The position numbers were made by a program, and so were the translations under genes. Under the pieces are notes generated by a model. That model saw only the letters and a list, made by a program, of their open reading frames with translations, was not told the DNA's origin and searched no databases. From Lysobacterales bacterium (GTDB lineage Bacteria; Pseudomonadota; Gammaproteobacteria; Xanthomonadales; Xanthomonadaceae), in NCBI GenBank assembly GCA_017302135.1, contig JAFLDZ010000001.1:434001-498000 (forward strand): a DNA stretch of 64,000 nucleotides. Reading direction: 5' to 3'. The number at the start of each line of letters is the position of its first letter. Within the stretch, counting starts at the first letter, position 1. Of the stretch, positions 25,635 through 34,994 are shown piece by piece.

Positions 25635-26570
25635 TCAGCGGACGACGCCGCTCTTGCCGTCATATGCACCAGTGGTGAAGACCCATCCCGTGACCGGCAC
25701 CGTCTTCGGATGCGTGCAATCGTCGTACCACACCGCCATCGTCGCGGTCGAAGTCTCGCCAGCGACGGTCTCTATCGTGGCGCTCTCCCACGCACGCGGC
25801 TGCGCAACCGGTTTCAGTTCGATGCCCGGCGCAAAGCGATCCGTCGCACCCCGATCGAGGGTCATCCGGTACGTGTAGCTGCAGTCTTGGTCGCCCTTCT
25901 TTTTATCCACGCCGTCGATCGACACCACACGCACCCGCATCGGTGCGCGTCTGATGAGGGCGAGATACGCGGGCGGCAGATCGGGCAGGCCTTCGGCCGC
26001 TTTGTTCTCGTCTTCCTGCGCAAGCAGGAACATGCCATGGACTCGTTCGCGCGGCTCCAAGCCGTGATTGATCGCGTTGACGAAACCCATCATTTTGTCT
26101 TGCTGAATCATGTAGCGCCGCTCACCCCAACGGACCGGGCGCAGGGTGTCTGGAAAGCCGCCAAAACCCGCTTTGTTCGGCTGTTCGTACTCGAACCGTA
26201 ACGTGCCATCGCGCTCCACCACCTTGCCGCGATTCGCACCGTACAGACCCGTGCAGCCGTGCCAGGTCGCAGCGATGCCGGTATCCGGCGCCAGCGAGAT
26301 GCTGATATTCGCACCCAGACCATCGCCCTCGTAGTAGTCCCCGGCCCACGGATGCTGTTTCAGTGTCGCGATTTCCTGCTGGATCCGTGTGCGCCGCTGT
26401 TCGATCCCGGTTTCGCGAAGTTCGCCGTCGCCTGTTTCCAACGCCATCTCCTGCGCGAGGCTCAGACCGACCGCCATCGGAACCGCAACGATCGAGACAA
26501 TCGCGACGCCCATGGCTGCCGCGATTCGCAGGATCGGCGGCATCGGCGTTTGATCGGAGCGTCGGATCAT
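25635..26570 (-). CDS. Membrane-anchored or exported hypothetical protein
   Basis: 311 residues from the ATG at 26570. One N-terminal hydrophobic helix (ILRIAAAMGVAIVSIVAVPMAV) serves as signal anchor or signal peptide. The periplasmic part has HPWAGDYYEGDGLGANISIS and TWHGCTGLYGANRGKV, and two further cysteines (QDCSYTYRM, DDCTHPK). I do not recognise the domain. The opening WAGDYYEGDGLG resembles lipocalin-like sensing domains that report a dose-dependent value, but this is only an impression. It belongs to a run of five exported proteins. Confidence 0.65.
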   Translation of the reverse strand: MIRRSDQTPMPPILRIAAAMGVAIVSIVAVPMAVGLSLAQEMALETGDGELRETGIEQRRTRIQQEIATLKQHPWAGDYYEGDGLGANISISLAPDTGIAATWHGCTGLYGANRGKVVERDGTLRFEYEQPNKAGFGGFPDTLRPVRWGERRYMIQQDKMMGFVNAINHGLEPRERVHGMFLLAQEDENKAAEGLPDLPPAYLALIRRAPMRVRVVSIDGVDKKKGDQDCSYTYRMTLDRGATDRFAPGIELKPVAQPRAWESATIETVAGETSTATMAVWYDDCTHPKTVPVTGWVFTTGAYDGKSGVVR

Positions 26571-26680
26571 GACAGTGTCCCTCGAGTTCTGGCCGCACGG
26601 GTGCGCGGTTGCCGGGAATGGGAACGTCCTGGCCATCGGGGTGGGGTTGGCGTTCGGATCCTGCTCATCGCATCGGTATC

Positions 26681-28354
26681 TTAACCATCATCGCGACGCA
26701 GCGTGACGGTCACCTCAGCGGTATCCAGCCGCACGCGGACCTGCTCGAAACCGGGTACTTCCACCAGCACCGCCGGCTCGGTGACATTGTCGAGTACCAC
26801 CTGCCCCGCACGATCCGCAGTCAGCGTCTTCGGGGGCACGCCCCGCAGCGGCGACAGCAGATGCACGGGTGCAGACGCCAGCGGTCGATTGTCCGACGTG
26901 ATGCGCAGACGCACGCGGCGCCCGCCGGTAGCGGCGATGCGGGTGCGGTAGCGGGTATCCGCAGAGGCATCGCCGATCTCCACCGCGTCGCTGAAGCGCA
27001 AAGACCACGGCGCCAGTACCGCCGCGATGCGCACGGTGCCGGACTTGTTGAGCGACACCGCCAATCCATCTCCTGCGGGTCGAAAATAGTCGGCGGACGA
27101 ATCGCGCCACATCGCGTTATCCCGGCGCTGCAGCACGAACACCGGGAAGGGTTCTTCCACGCGCGGCCTGCGCGGAATGTCGATGCCGGGCGTCTCGACG
27201 ATCAACCAGCGCAATGGTTCGAGTTCGACCGTTCTGGCGATCGCACCCGCACTCACGGGCGCATCGATCAGGTCCAGCGTCATCGGCAGCCGCTCGGGCC
27301 ACGATGGCAATGCGCCGACGAGAAACGACGGCGTCTCCGGCGACGCGAAACGGATGTCGATCGGCAGCGGCAGCAGCGGGTCGATACCTTCGATGCGGAC
27401 AGACCCCGAACCGTCCGTGCGCAGACTGCGCTCTCCGCGCGGCGAAGACCACACGACCGTCGCGTCCTTCACCGGTGTGCCGCTGCCTTTTTCAACCAGC
27501 CGCAGGGCCACCGTCGCCGACAGTGCGGCCGCCAGTTCCGACGCTTCGGCGTCGGGATCGAACGTCGCGATGCGCCCGGCCGACAGCGTCACCCGACGAC
27601 GTTCGCTCTCCACGCCATCGATCACCGCGATCACATCCAGCGGCCCCGGAGGCAGCGGCGCGACCACGGCACCCGCAGCCACCGGCAGCGGGCGTTCGTC
27701 GTAGGCGTCGAGCACCGCCGGTGCCTCGCGACGCATCAACGACTGCCACGCTGCGTCCTGCGAGCCTTCGACACGACGGAACAACAGGCGCGCACCGTCC
27801 ATCTGCGCGGGCGCGCGCAGGCGCAGACCCGCCGCGATGCGCGGGGCGATCTCTGCGGGCAGATCGTCGCGGGTGAACGATGCTTCATAGAAGCGCAGCC
27901 CATCGTTCGCACGCGCCTGCAGCAGATAACGATCCGCTGCGGGCAGCCGCGTCGGCGTCACCACGACAACGCCTTCCGCAGTCAAGGTCGCCGGCACGTT
28001 CAACCAGCGGGTGACCGTCGCCAGATCCTCGAACGCGCGCGGTCCAGCGCCTTCCGCACCGCCGCGCAGCCAGGCCTGGTAGGCCGCCAATTCATCCGGC
28101 GAGACATAGGCCAGACCGATCCGCACCGATGTCGGCAATGCCGATACGCCACCTTCGGGCAACAGGCGCATGCGCAGCGTGAGCGTGCGTTCGCCCATCG
28201 CGTCTGCGTCATCCGCCGAAGCCCTCGAAGCGGCGACTTCGCGCGGCACGCTGCCGGTGTCCCTGTGCGAGGACCACCAGTACACGCCGAAAGCAACGGC
28301 GCCCACCGCGAGGCAGGCGCCGAGGATCAGCAGGGAACGGCGCAGGCTCGCCAT
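26681..28354 (-). CDS. Membrane-anchored protein with Ig-like/carboxypeptidase-regulatory-like domains
   Basis: 557 residues. One N-terminal helix (SLLILGACLAVGAVAFGVYW) anchors it to the inner membrane, with the rest in the periplasm. Two segments have the pattern of carboxypeptidase regulatory-like folds: TVALRLVEKGSGTPVKDATV with GSVRIEGIDP (about 272-320), and RVRLRITSDNRPLASAPVHL with AGQVVLDNVTE (about 480-535). No catalytic residues are visible. Function unknown; such domains usually serve as adhesion or scaffold modules. It starts 13 bp from the end of the nuclease-like gene upstream, so an operon is likely. Confidence 0.65.
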   Translation of the reverse strand: MASLRRSLLILGACLAVGAVAFGVYWWSSHRDTGSVPREVAASRASADDADAMGERTLTLRMRLLPEGGVSALPTSVRIGLAYVSPDELAAYQAWLRGGAEGAGPRAFEDLATVTRWLNVPATLTAEGVVVVTPTRLPAADRYLLQARANDGLRFYEASFTRDDLPAEIAPRIAAGLRLRAPAQMDGARLLFRRVEGSQDAAWQSLMRREAPAVLDAYDERPLPVAAGAVVAPLPPGPLDVIAVIDGVESERRRVTLSAGRIATFDPDAEASELAAALSATVALRLVEKGSGTPVKDATVVWSSPRGERSLRTDGSGSVRIEGIDPLLPLPIDIRFASPETPSFLVGALPSWPERLPMTLDLIDAPVSAGAIARTVELEPLRWLIVETPGIDIPRRPRVEEPFPVFVLQRRDNAMWRDSSADYFRPAGDGLAVSLNKSGTVRIAAVLAPWSLRFSDAVEIGDASADTRYRTRIAATGGRRVRLRITSDNRPLASAPVHLLSPLRGVPPKTLTADRAGQVVLDNVTEPAVLVEVPGFEQVRVRLDTAEVTVTLRRDDG

Positions 28355-28367
28355 CGTCCGGATCGGA

Positions 28368-29225
28368 TCAATCCGTGTCCGCCGTCGAGTAGAGCGAGAG
28401 GTAGATCGGCGCGTGATCCGATACGCCGTTGCGGAACGTGCACATGTTGGCGATGTAATCGCGCCCCGAAGTCGAATACTCGGTGACGTAACTGTTCTGC
28501 ATCCAGAAATGATCGTAACGGCTGGCGAACGCGCAGCTGGCGTTGATCGAGGTCAGCTCATTGACGCGATAGCCCACTGCGGGCGTCAGCGCGGTCAGAT
28601 TGGCCCACCACGGCGACGTCGCCTCGCGATTGTGATCGCCGACGAGGATCACGTCCTGGTCGCTGCTGCTGCCGCTCTGGATCGAATTGAAGACCGTGCC
28701 GATCAGCTGGACTTCGGCCTGCCGCTCAGCGGTGGTACCGAACACCGTATGCCAGTTGATGAAGGTGTAGTCCGCACCGGTCTGGATGTGGCGGACCTTC
28801 ACGATCTGCGGCTCGCGCTCGAACTTGTCGCCGGTATCGGTCCACACGGTGGCGGACAGCAGCTGCACGCGATCGGTGCGGAAAAACACCGCATAGCGTT
28901 CCTTGTAGCTGCTGCGGCCGATGGCGGCGGATACGCGATAATCCCAGGTGAAGCCGCTGACAGCGGTCAATGCCGCAGCCACGCTGGCGGCCGACTCGGC
29001 ATACATCACTTCCTGGCCGAACACCAGATCCGCGCCGTTGGCGGCGCCTGCAGCGCTGCCGTAGTTGTTCCAGATCTGTCCTGCGTAAGCGTTCCAGTCC
29101 TGCTGCCCGCTCCAACCGGCATGCAGCATGTTCCAGGAGACCACGCGGAGATACGACTGGGCCGACGCCTGCGCGCCGAAAAGCAATAGGCATAGACCGA
29201 AGATCGCGACGAGCCTGCGTTTCAT
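28368..29225 (-). CDS. Secreted endonuclease/exonuclease/phosphatase-family protein
   Basis: 285 residues from the ATG at 29225, which follows GGGAG. Signal peptide LVAIFGLCLLLFGAQASA. EEP core: VVSWNMLHAG (Asn), FGQEVMYAE (Glu), FINWHTVFG (His), VGDHNREATS (Asp-x-Asn), and GVSDHAPIYL (Asp-His). This set is that of DNase I-like enzymes, here probably an extracellular nuclease. Two cysteines late in the chain (NASCAFASRYDHFWMQ and ANMCTFRN) could form a disulfide. It is unlike the EEP protein at 14.2 kb apart from the motifs. Confidence 0.85.
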   Translation of the reverse strand: MKRRLVAIFGLCLLLFGAQASAQSYLRVVSWNMLHAGWSGQQDWNAYAGQIWNNYGSAAGAANGADLVFGQEVMYAESAASVAAALTAVSGFTWDYRVSAAIGRSSYKERYAVFFRTDRVQLLSATVWTDTGDKFEREPQIVKVRHIQTGADYTFINWHTVFGTTAERQAEVQLIGTVFNSIQSGSSSDQDVILVGDHNREATSPWWANLTALTPAVGYRVNELTSINASCAFASRYDHFWMQNSYVTEYSTSGRDYIANMCTFRNGVSDHAPIYLSLYSTADTD

Positions 29226-29460
29226 GACATCTCCCGGGAGTGAATGGACGACGCGGAGTATCCCGGCTCGGTGTGTCCGTACGATGTCTATCGGGCGTCC
29301 CCCATCCGCCCGGCCCATCCTGGTCGCGATGTCTCTGCCGGAGCACGGGGCATCGTATGCCAGAACATGGCGCAAACGGCGGCCAGAACGGGCGATGCGG
29401 GCATTCCGCAACGCCCGTGCAGGTCGCGTGTGATGCAAGGCACGGTTTACGTCCGCTGGA

Positions 29461-30267
29461 TCACTCCCAATGGGCGTCCAGGTTCGTGACGTAAAGCGTC
29501 CAGTCGGTCGAACGTTTGAAGGTTTCCGCGAAGAACCAGCCGCCGAGATTGCTCGGCAGCGCCGGGTAAGCGTAGGTCTTCGTGCGCTGCGTGTACTCCA
29601 GCCAGCCGACCCATGTCGGGAGATAAAGCGAATAACTGGTCTGATACTGGCCATTGCTGTAGCCGGATACCAACCTGACCCGATACCAGGCGCCGTTGGT
29701 CAGGACCTGCGGGCTGTAGGTCTCCTGCCCGAACACGCAGTTCGGCTGCGACGATACCGGCGATGCGCCGGCGACTTCGATCGCGATCCGGTTCTGCGCA
29801 GGCGTTTGCGTGCACGGGTATCCGTACGGGTGATTGAAATTCGGATAGGCCGACACGTCGCCGAGAATCACGCCATGGCCACGATACGGATAACCCGGGT
29901 CGTAGGTCTGCGTGTACATGTCGGCGCGCGAGAACAAGCCGAAATGCCCGCCGCCGGTACCGAAATAATTCGGCGACATCACATCGAACTGCACCACGTG
30001 CCGCGTGGTGTTCGGGGGCTGCTGCGTCCCCGGCGCGGTGGAAATCAGATGCAGCACGCCCCATGGGCCTGACGGTACCGCTTGCCACGTGCCGTACTGC
30101 GATGACACGACGGTGGCCCGGCCGGTACTGGCCTGATAAGTGATGGTGTAATTCAAGCCCTGCGCATGGGACAGCGGGCTGGCGAACAGGCCGATCAGCA
30201 GCATGACGCATGCGTAACGCGCATGCAGCCAGGATTGAAAACGCGTGCGGTTCGTAACGGAATGCAT
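29461..30267 (-). CDS. Secreted hypothetical protein, Tyr/Gly-rich beta protein
   Basis: 268 residues from the ATG at 30267; a signal peptide runs to SHAQG. The mature protein is rich in Tyr, Gly, Asn and Thr (TITYQASTGRATVVSSQYGT), as in extracellular beta-sandwich or polysaccharide-binding proteins. Two cysteines (YGYPCTQTP, QPNCVFGQ) probably pair. The C-terminal block GGWFFAETFKRSTDWTLYVT looks like a concanavalin-type strand pair. No family recognised with confidence. It closes the run of five exported proteins at 25-30.3 kb. Confidence 0.65.
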   Translation of the reverse strand: MHSVTNRTRFQSWLHARYACVMLLIGLFASPLSHAQGLNYTITYQASTGRATVVSSQYGTWQAVPSGPWGVLHLISTAPGTQQPPNTTRHVVQFDVMSPNYFGTGGGHFGLFSRADMYTQTYDPGYPYRGHGVILGDVSAYPNFNHPYGYPCTQTPAQNRIAIEVAGASPVSSQPNCVFGQETYSPQVLTNGAWYRVRLVSGYSNGQYQTSYSLYLPTWVGWLEYTQRTKTYAYPALPSNLGGWFFAETFKRSTDWTLYVTNLDAHWE

Positions 30268-30422
30268 GGTGGGTATCCTCCGGTGACAGAACAATCCATG
30301 TCCCGACCCGATGCGGCCATCCATTGCGGATGACCGTTACCCGGAAAGATCGGGATCGAATGCGGCTTCCGGTGCCGATCGATCTCCCCCTTGATCCGCA
30401 GTATCGCCCCGTGTCTGGCGGC

Positions 30423-32045
30423 TTACCAGTCCGTCGGCCGGTAATCCTTGAGAAACTGTCCCCAGACATGCTGCCCGGTGTTGATACCGTCGATGATCGG
30501 GTCGACGATGCGCGCGGCGCCATCGACGATATCCAGCGGCGGGTGGAAGCGTTCTTCGATGACCTTGCGCGCCGCCAGCTCCGCCGGATCCTCGTCGGTC
30601 ACCCAGCCGGTGTCGACGGCGTTCATGTGGATGCCGTCGTTGTGATAATCGGCGGCGGCGGTGCGCGTCATCATGTTCAGCGCCGCCTTCGCCATGTTGG
30701 TATGCGGATGCCGCGTGGTCTTGAACTTGCGATAGAACTGGCCTTCGACCGCCGACACATTGACGATGTGTTTGTCGCGGCCCGGCGCTTCGCCCTCGCG
30801 GGTGCGCAGCATCAGCGGTTTCAGACGCGCGTTGATGATGAACGGCGCGATCGCGTTGACCAGTTGCACTTCCAGCAGTTCGACGGCGGGCACTTCGGCC
30901 ATCAGCAGCCGCCATGAATTGCGCGTGCGCAGATCGATCTGCTGCAGATCCTGATCGAGCCGCCCCTGCGGGAACAGATGCTGCTGCCCGACCATTTCTT
31001 CGGCCAGCAGCGGAATCTGCGACAGCTCGGCGGCGCGGGTGATGCCGGCGAGCGCATCGCGGTCGCTGCCGCGTCCCTGTACCGACAGCGACGAACCGTC
31101 CGCGCCCTCGGGCAGCATCGCGTACTGGCGCAGGCCTTCGTAACCGCCGAGCAGCTTGCGCAGATGTTCGGGTACATCGTGCGCGGCGGCGGTTTCGCCG
31201 TCCATCATGTGCGAATAGAACTCCGGCGGACGGCGCACCGTCTGGCAGGCGTTGTTGACGATGAAATCGAGACGCTCGCGGGTGGCGACCAGTTCGCGGC
31301 AGAACGCTTCGACGCTGGGCGTGTGGCGCAGATCGAGGCCGAAGATTTCCAGACGGTCGGCCCAGTCGCCGAAGTCCGGTTCTTCGGCGTAACGTGCGGC
31401 CGAATCGCGCGGGAAGCGCGTGGTCACGATCAGGCTCGCCCCCGCGCGCAGCAGCTTGAGTCCGGCCTGATAGCCGATCTTCACCCGCCCGCCGGTCAGC
31501 AATGCGACTCGGCCGCGCAGGTCGGCGGTTTCGGTGCGCTTGGCGAAATTGAATGCCGCGCAGCCCGGGCACAGCTGATCGTAGAAATGATGGATCAGCG
31601 AATATTTCTGCTTGCAGACGTAGCAATGCTGCGGCTCGATCGATTCGCGCGGTTCCGGCGCATCGGTCTGTCGATCGTCGGCGATGAAATCCGGCGGCGG
31701 AAAATAATTCGGCGTGGTGAACACCGGTCGACGGCGCAGCTCGCGGATGCCGGTCTCGTGCAGCACCGCTTCCTCGCGCGCCACCTGCGCGGCGTTGCGT
31801 GCGCGCTCGGCGGCCTTCATCTTCTGCCGGCGCAGTACCGGATCCGGGTGGTAAACACTGGCTACCGCCTGATGCAGCCGCCCGCGATCTTCGGCGGTCA
31901 AACGATCCAGCAGCTCGCGATCGGCTGCGACGGCATCCAGAAACGCGATGCAGGCGCGGGCGTCGACGGCGAGCGCGTCAGTGGACACGTCAGCGAACGC
32001 ATCACGATGCGTCGCATCGTGGGAAGGTGGTGAAGAAGCAGGCAT
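30423..32045 (-). CDS. Large SDR-fold protein with zinc ribbon, catalytic Tyr replaced
   Basis: 540 residues, twice the usual SDR length. Residues 1-135 are helical and of unknown role; CYVC...CPGC (141, 144, 159, 162) forms a likely zinc ribbon. The SDR domain starts near 177 with the NAD(P) loop LLTGGRVKIGYQAG and NNAC near 264-267. The catalytic Ser is S431 (VNVSAVEG), but the YxxxK position reads TNMAK (T449, K453), so the proton-donating Tyr is missing. Long insertions sit between strands. Oxidoreductase activity is therefore doubtful; a sensor or binding role is possible. It is divergent from the glycosyltransferase. Confidence 0.8.
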   Translation of the reverse strand: MPASSPPSHDATHRDAFADVSTDALAVDARACIAFLDAVAADRELLDRLTAEDRGRLHQAVASVYHPDPVLRRQKMKAAERARNAAQVAREEAVLHETGIRELRRRPVFTTPNYFPPPDFIADDRQTDAPEPRESIEPQHCYVCKQKYSLIHHFYDQLCPGCAAFNFAKRTETADLRGRVALLTGGRVKIGYQAGLKLLRAGASLIVTTRFPRDSAARYAEEPDFGDWADRLEIFGLDLRHTPSVEAFCRELVATRERLDFIVNNACQTVRRPPEFYSHMMDGETAAAHDVPEHLRKLLGGYEGLRQYAMLPEGADGSSLSVQGRGSDRDALAGITRAAELSQIPLLAEEMVGQQHLFPQGRLDQDLQQIDLRTRNSWRLLMAEVPAVELLEVQLVNAIAPFIINARLKPLMLRTREGEAPGRDKHIVNVSAVEGQFYRKFKTTRHPHTNMAKAALNMMTRTAAADYHNDGIHMNAVDTGWVTDEDPAELAARKVIEERFHPPLDIVDGAARIVDPIIDGINTGQHVWGQFLKDYRPTDW

Positions 32046-32165
32046 TGCGATCCCGGATTCGATGCGGCAACTCGCCGCAGACCGCCCATTGTCGCGCGGA
32101 TACGCCTGCCATGCATGTCTCCCCGTATGCCGGACAGGCCGGGCCGGCGGTTCCTGGCACTTGGC

Positions 32166-32171
32166 TATACT
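32166..32171 (+). promoter_or_regulatory. Candidate -10 box of the glycosyltransferase gene
   Basis: TATACT at 32166-32171 is a good -10 hexamer with no strong -35. Transcription would begin near 32178, after the in-frame ATG at 32111, which supports a downstream start codon for the glycosyltransferase (TTG at 32210). Confidence 0.45.
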
Positions 32172-32209
32172 CCGGACTTCGCTGTGGAAACCCGATCCAG
32201 GCCCTGGCT

Positions 32210-32914
32210 TTGCTGTCGTTCATCATCCCCGCCTACAACGAAGCGCGATATCTGCCCGCAACGCTGACCACACTGCGCGAAGCCGCTGCGGAGGTCGGGA
32301 TCGCGCACGAAATCATCGTGGTCGACGACGCCTCGACCGACGCTACCGCAGACATCGCGACCGCACATGGTGCGGAAGTGCTGCGCGTGGAGCACCGGCA
32401 TATCGCCGCCACCCGCAATGCCGGCGCACAGCATGCGCAGGGCACGCGGTTGATCTTCATCGATGCAGACACGGTCATCGACACCGCAGTGCTTCGCGCG
32501 GCGTTGATGGCGCTGGACGGCGGTGCTGTCGGCGGCGGCGTCACCGTGCGGCTGCAGGGCAACCCGGTGTGGCACGAACGCTGGACCGCGAACACGTTCA
32601 CCTGGCTGCTGCGGCAATGGAAAATCGCCCCCGGCTGCTTCATCTTCTGCACCCGCAGCGCCTTCGACGCCGCGAAGGGCTTCGACGAAACCTATTTCGC
32701 CGCCGAAGACATCGCCATCAGCCGCGCACTCGCGCGGCAGGGACGCTTCGTGATCCTGCGCGAGGCGGTCGTCACCTCGGACCGCAAACTGCGCACCTTC
32801 ACCCTGCGCGACCACTTCGGCCTGCTGCTGCGCATGGCCGTTCACGGCCGCAAAGTGCTGCGCTCGCGCAAGGATCTGAAACTCTGGTACGAAGACCGCA
32901 GGAACGATGTCTGA
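32210..32914 (+). CDS. Family 2 glycosyltransferase
   Basis: 234 residues from TTG at 32210 (reads LLSFIIPAYNEARYLP); the start is uncertain, with ATG at 32111 the alternative. GT-A fold: SFIIPAYNEARYL nucleotide loop, EIIVVDDASTD (32321 region), then the DxD motif FIDADT and acceptor block GFDETYFAAEDIAISRAL. The C-terminal basic tail (LKLWYEDRRNDV) is short. This is a GT2 enzyme of the small, soluble type without membrane helices, transferring a sugar from a nucleotide donor. Substrate and neighbours give no pathway. Confidence 0.85.
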   Translation: MLSFIIPAYNEARYLPATLTTLREAAAEVGIAHEIIVVDDASTDATADIATAHGAEVLRVEHRHIAATRNAGAQHAQGTRLIFIDADTVIDTAVLRAALMALDGGAVGGGVTVRLQGNPVWHERWTANTFTWLLRQWKIAPGCFIFCTRSAFDAAKGFDETYFAAEDIAISRALARQGRFVILREAVVTSDRKLRTFTLRDHFGLLLRMAVHGRKVLRSRKDLKLWYEDRRNDV

Positions 32915-32935
32915 CGCGGCTCGCCCCGCGAATAT

Positions 32936-33682
32936 CTATTTTCGCGCCGGCCGCCGTCGCACGCGTCGCCCCAGCGCATCCGACCAGTAGCCGAACCACG
33001 TGCCGCCTTCGGGCAGACGCTCGTAGCGCTGCATCACGCCATGCACGCGGGCGATGACACCGAACAGCGCACCGCTGATGAAGCCGACACCGTGCGACAC
33101 ATAGTTCACGCCTTCCAGGCCCTCCAGTGTTCCGGACGATGCCATGGTCCGCCACACATCCGCACCCAGCCAGAACAGCACCACCCAGAACGCCATCACA
33201 TCGAATGTTTTCAGCGGGAAGACGAAAAACATCAGGCGCAGCGTAACGGCACGATCGTAGAACAGGATGGCGTAAGCACCGGCGATGGCGGAGATGCAGC
33301 CGGACGCGCCGATCGTCGGAATCGTATTGCCGACGTTGTTGTGCACGTAGAGCAGATCGCCGAGAAAGCCGCCGATGAAGTACAGCAGCAGGAATCCGAG
33401 CGGACCGATGGCGTCTTCGATGCTGTCGCCGAACAGCCACAGGAACAGCATGTTGCCGAGCAGATGCATGAGGTCGGCATGCATGAAGTTGGCGGTGAAG
33501 AACTGGAACCAGCGCCAATCGTCGGCCAGCAGCCCATATTTCTGCGAAAAGGCAGTGGCATCGCCGGTCAGCGTCATCACCATCCATGCAAAGGCGACGA
33601 TGTTGATCGCGATCAGTGCGTACACCGCCCACGACAGGTGCTTGACGCGGTTTTCCTGTCCCCATGGCAGCAGCCAGATCAC
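32936..33682 (-). CDS. Rhomboid-family intramembrane serine protease
   Basis: 248 residues with about six membrane helices. The catalytic dyad is clear: S128 in TIGASGCISAIAG and H197 in YVSHGVGFISG. The oxyanion HxxxN-type motif is in HADLMHLLGNMLF (helix 2). Rhomboids cleave transmembrane substrates within the bilayer. The cytoplasmic C-terminus is basic (ALGRRVRRRPARK). It is downstream of two small membrane proteins on the same strand (39-bp gap), so they may share a transcript. Confidence 0.93.
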   Translation of the reverse strand: MIWLLPWGQENRVKHLSWAVYALIAINIVAFAWMVMTLTGDATAFSQKYGLLADDWRWFQFFTANFMHADLMHLLGNMLFLWLFGDSIEDAIGPLGFLLLYFIGGFLGDLLYVHNNVGNTIPTIGASGCISAIAGAYAILFYDRAVTLRLMFFVFPLKTFDVMAFWVVLFWLGADVWRTMASSGTLEGLEGVNYVSHGVGFISGALFGVIARVHGVMQRYERLPEGGTWFGYWSDALGRRVRRRPARK

Positions 33683-33721
33683 ATCATTCCCCTTCAGAAC
33701 GTCTTGGCTCGATGACGCACT

Positions 33722-34501
33722 CTAACGCGTCGGCCGCCCCGGCACGAATCTCGGGGTGGTCAGCAGATACTCGCGATGCGCCGGGCTGCGCTGCTGCAGA
33801 TCCGCTTCCAGCAGCGGCACGCCGGAGACGCGCGTCAACAGCCAGGTCATCAGCAGCGGCGAGAACAGCGTCCACGCGCCGCCCATGCTGGCCGATGCGA
33901 TCCAGAGGCCCCACCAGAACGTGGCCTCGCCGAAATAATTCGGGTGCCGGCTGTAGCGCCAGAGGCCGCGATTCATCACCGTGTCCTGCGCGGTGCGCGT
34001 CGCCTTGTAACGCGCCATCTGCGCATCGGCGATAGTCTCGAACAGCGCGCCGAACGCGGCGATGGCGAAGCCCGCATACGTCAGCAGGTTCGCATCCTGC
34101 GCACCGTTGAGAATCGGCACCACCGGCAGCACGATCACCGTCGCCAGCACCATCTGCAGCAGGAAGATCAGATACAGGCTCTTGAATTCGAAATTGGGCT
34201 GGTTGCGGGCGCGGATCGCCTGATAGCGCCGGTCCTCGCCCTTGCCGTGGTTGCGCACGGTGATGTAGATCGACAGGCGCAGCCCCCACAGCAGGATCAA
34301 TGCGATCAGCACGTACGCCGCCGTAACATCGCTGCGCAACCGCCATGCGAACAGCAGCGTGAAGACGATGAAGAAGATCGACCAGAGGCTGTCGACGATG
34401 CTGACATCGCGCAGCTTGACGCTGAGCGCCCACGCCGAGATCACCAGCAACAGCATCGCCGACAGCGGCAGCCACACCTCGGCAAGACCGGACAGATTCA
34501 T
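33722..34501 (-). CDS. DUF1295 / steroid 5-alpha-reductase-like membrane protein
   Basis: 259 residues, about six membrane helices. The C-terminal motif GLWRYSRHPNYFGEATFWWG with ARYKATR before it marks the DUF1295 family, homologous to steroid 5-alpha-reductases and isoprenylcysteine methyltransferase-like proteins. The family shares a NAD(P)H-binding type loop but the bacterial members have no proven reaction. It sits 4 bp after the DUF2177 gene and 39 bp before the rhomboid gene, so all three are probably co-transcribed. Confidence 0.88.
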   Translation of the reverse strand: MNLSGLAEVWLPLSAMLLLVISAWALSVKLRDVSIVDSLWSIFFIVFTLLFAWRLRSDVTAAYVLIALILLWGLRLSIYITVRNHGKGEDRRYQAIRARNQPNFEFKSLYLIFLLQMVLATVIVLPVVPILNGAQDANLLTYAGFAIAAFGALFETIADAQMARYKATRTAQDTVMNRGLWRYSRHPNYFGEATFWWGLWIASASMGGAWTLFSPLLMTWLLTRVSGVPLLEADLQQRSPAHREYLLTTPRFVPGRPTR

Positions 34502-34505
34502 CGGC

Positions 34506-34904
34506 TCACACTCCCAGTCGTTTGGCGATGGCGAAGGTGATGGTCGACACCGACGCCGACAGCACGGTGCCCCAGGCCAGATCGACCACGGTGATCAGCA
34601 GCGGCCAATCCTTCAACAGCGCCAAAGCGGTGAGGTCGAACGTGGCATAGGTGATGAACCCGTACGCAGCACCCACCGACAGCGCATGACGCGCCGAGCG
34701 TTTTTCGCGCGCGGGCGCGATCACGAAGAACACCATGCCCCCGATGAAGATCAGATAGAACAGCACCGCCGCCGCCCAGTTCACATCGGCCTTCATCAGA
34801 CCGCCGACTTGAGCAGCATAGAAATCGCTCGCCAGCAGGCCCAGCCACAGCATGTCCAGGGCGAAAAAAACCGGTAGCGCGATGGCGAAGAGTTTGAGCC
34901 GCAT
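34506..34904 (-). CDS. DUF2177 membrane protein
   Basis: 132 residues from the ATG at 34904, four predicted membrane helices. Family hallmarks are LKLFAIALPVFFALDMLWLG at the N-terminus, FYLIFIGGMVFFVIAP, and GAAYGFITYATFDLTALALL. Function is unknown. DUF2177 and DUF1295 genes are often next to each other in proteobacteria, which fits the 4-bp spacing here. A role in lipid or membrane stress is only a guess from the partner family. Confidence 0.88.
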   Translation of the reverse strand: MRLKLFAIALPVFFALDMLWLGLLASDFYAAQVGGLMKADVNWAAAVLFYLIFIGGMVFFVIAPAREKRSARHALSVGAAYGFITYATFDLTALALLKDWPLLITVVDLAWGTVLSASVSTITFAIAKRLGV

Positions 34905-34994
34905 GGAGTTTTCTCGGATTTGCCGCGTCGAACGGCAGGGCAAGGCGCGTGCGCCAATGACCTTATACGACAAAGATGGCGCGACGGATGCAAA

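Noticed and set aside
32111-32209. ATG at 32111 as the start of the glycosyltransferase
   Set aside because: It would add a 33-residue segment with no similarity and lies upstream of the best -10 box (32166); the family begins at SFIIPAYNE.
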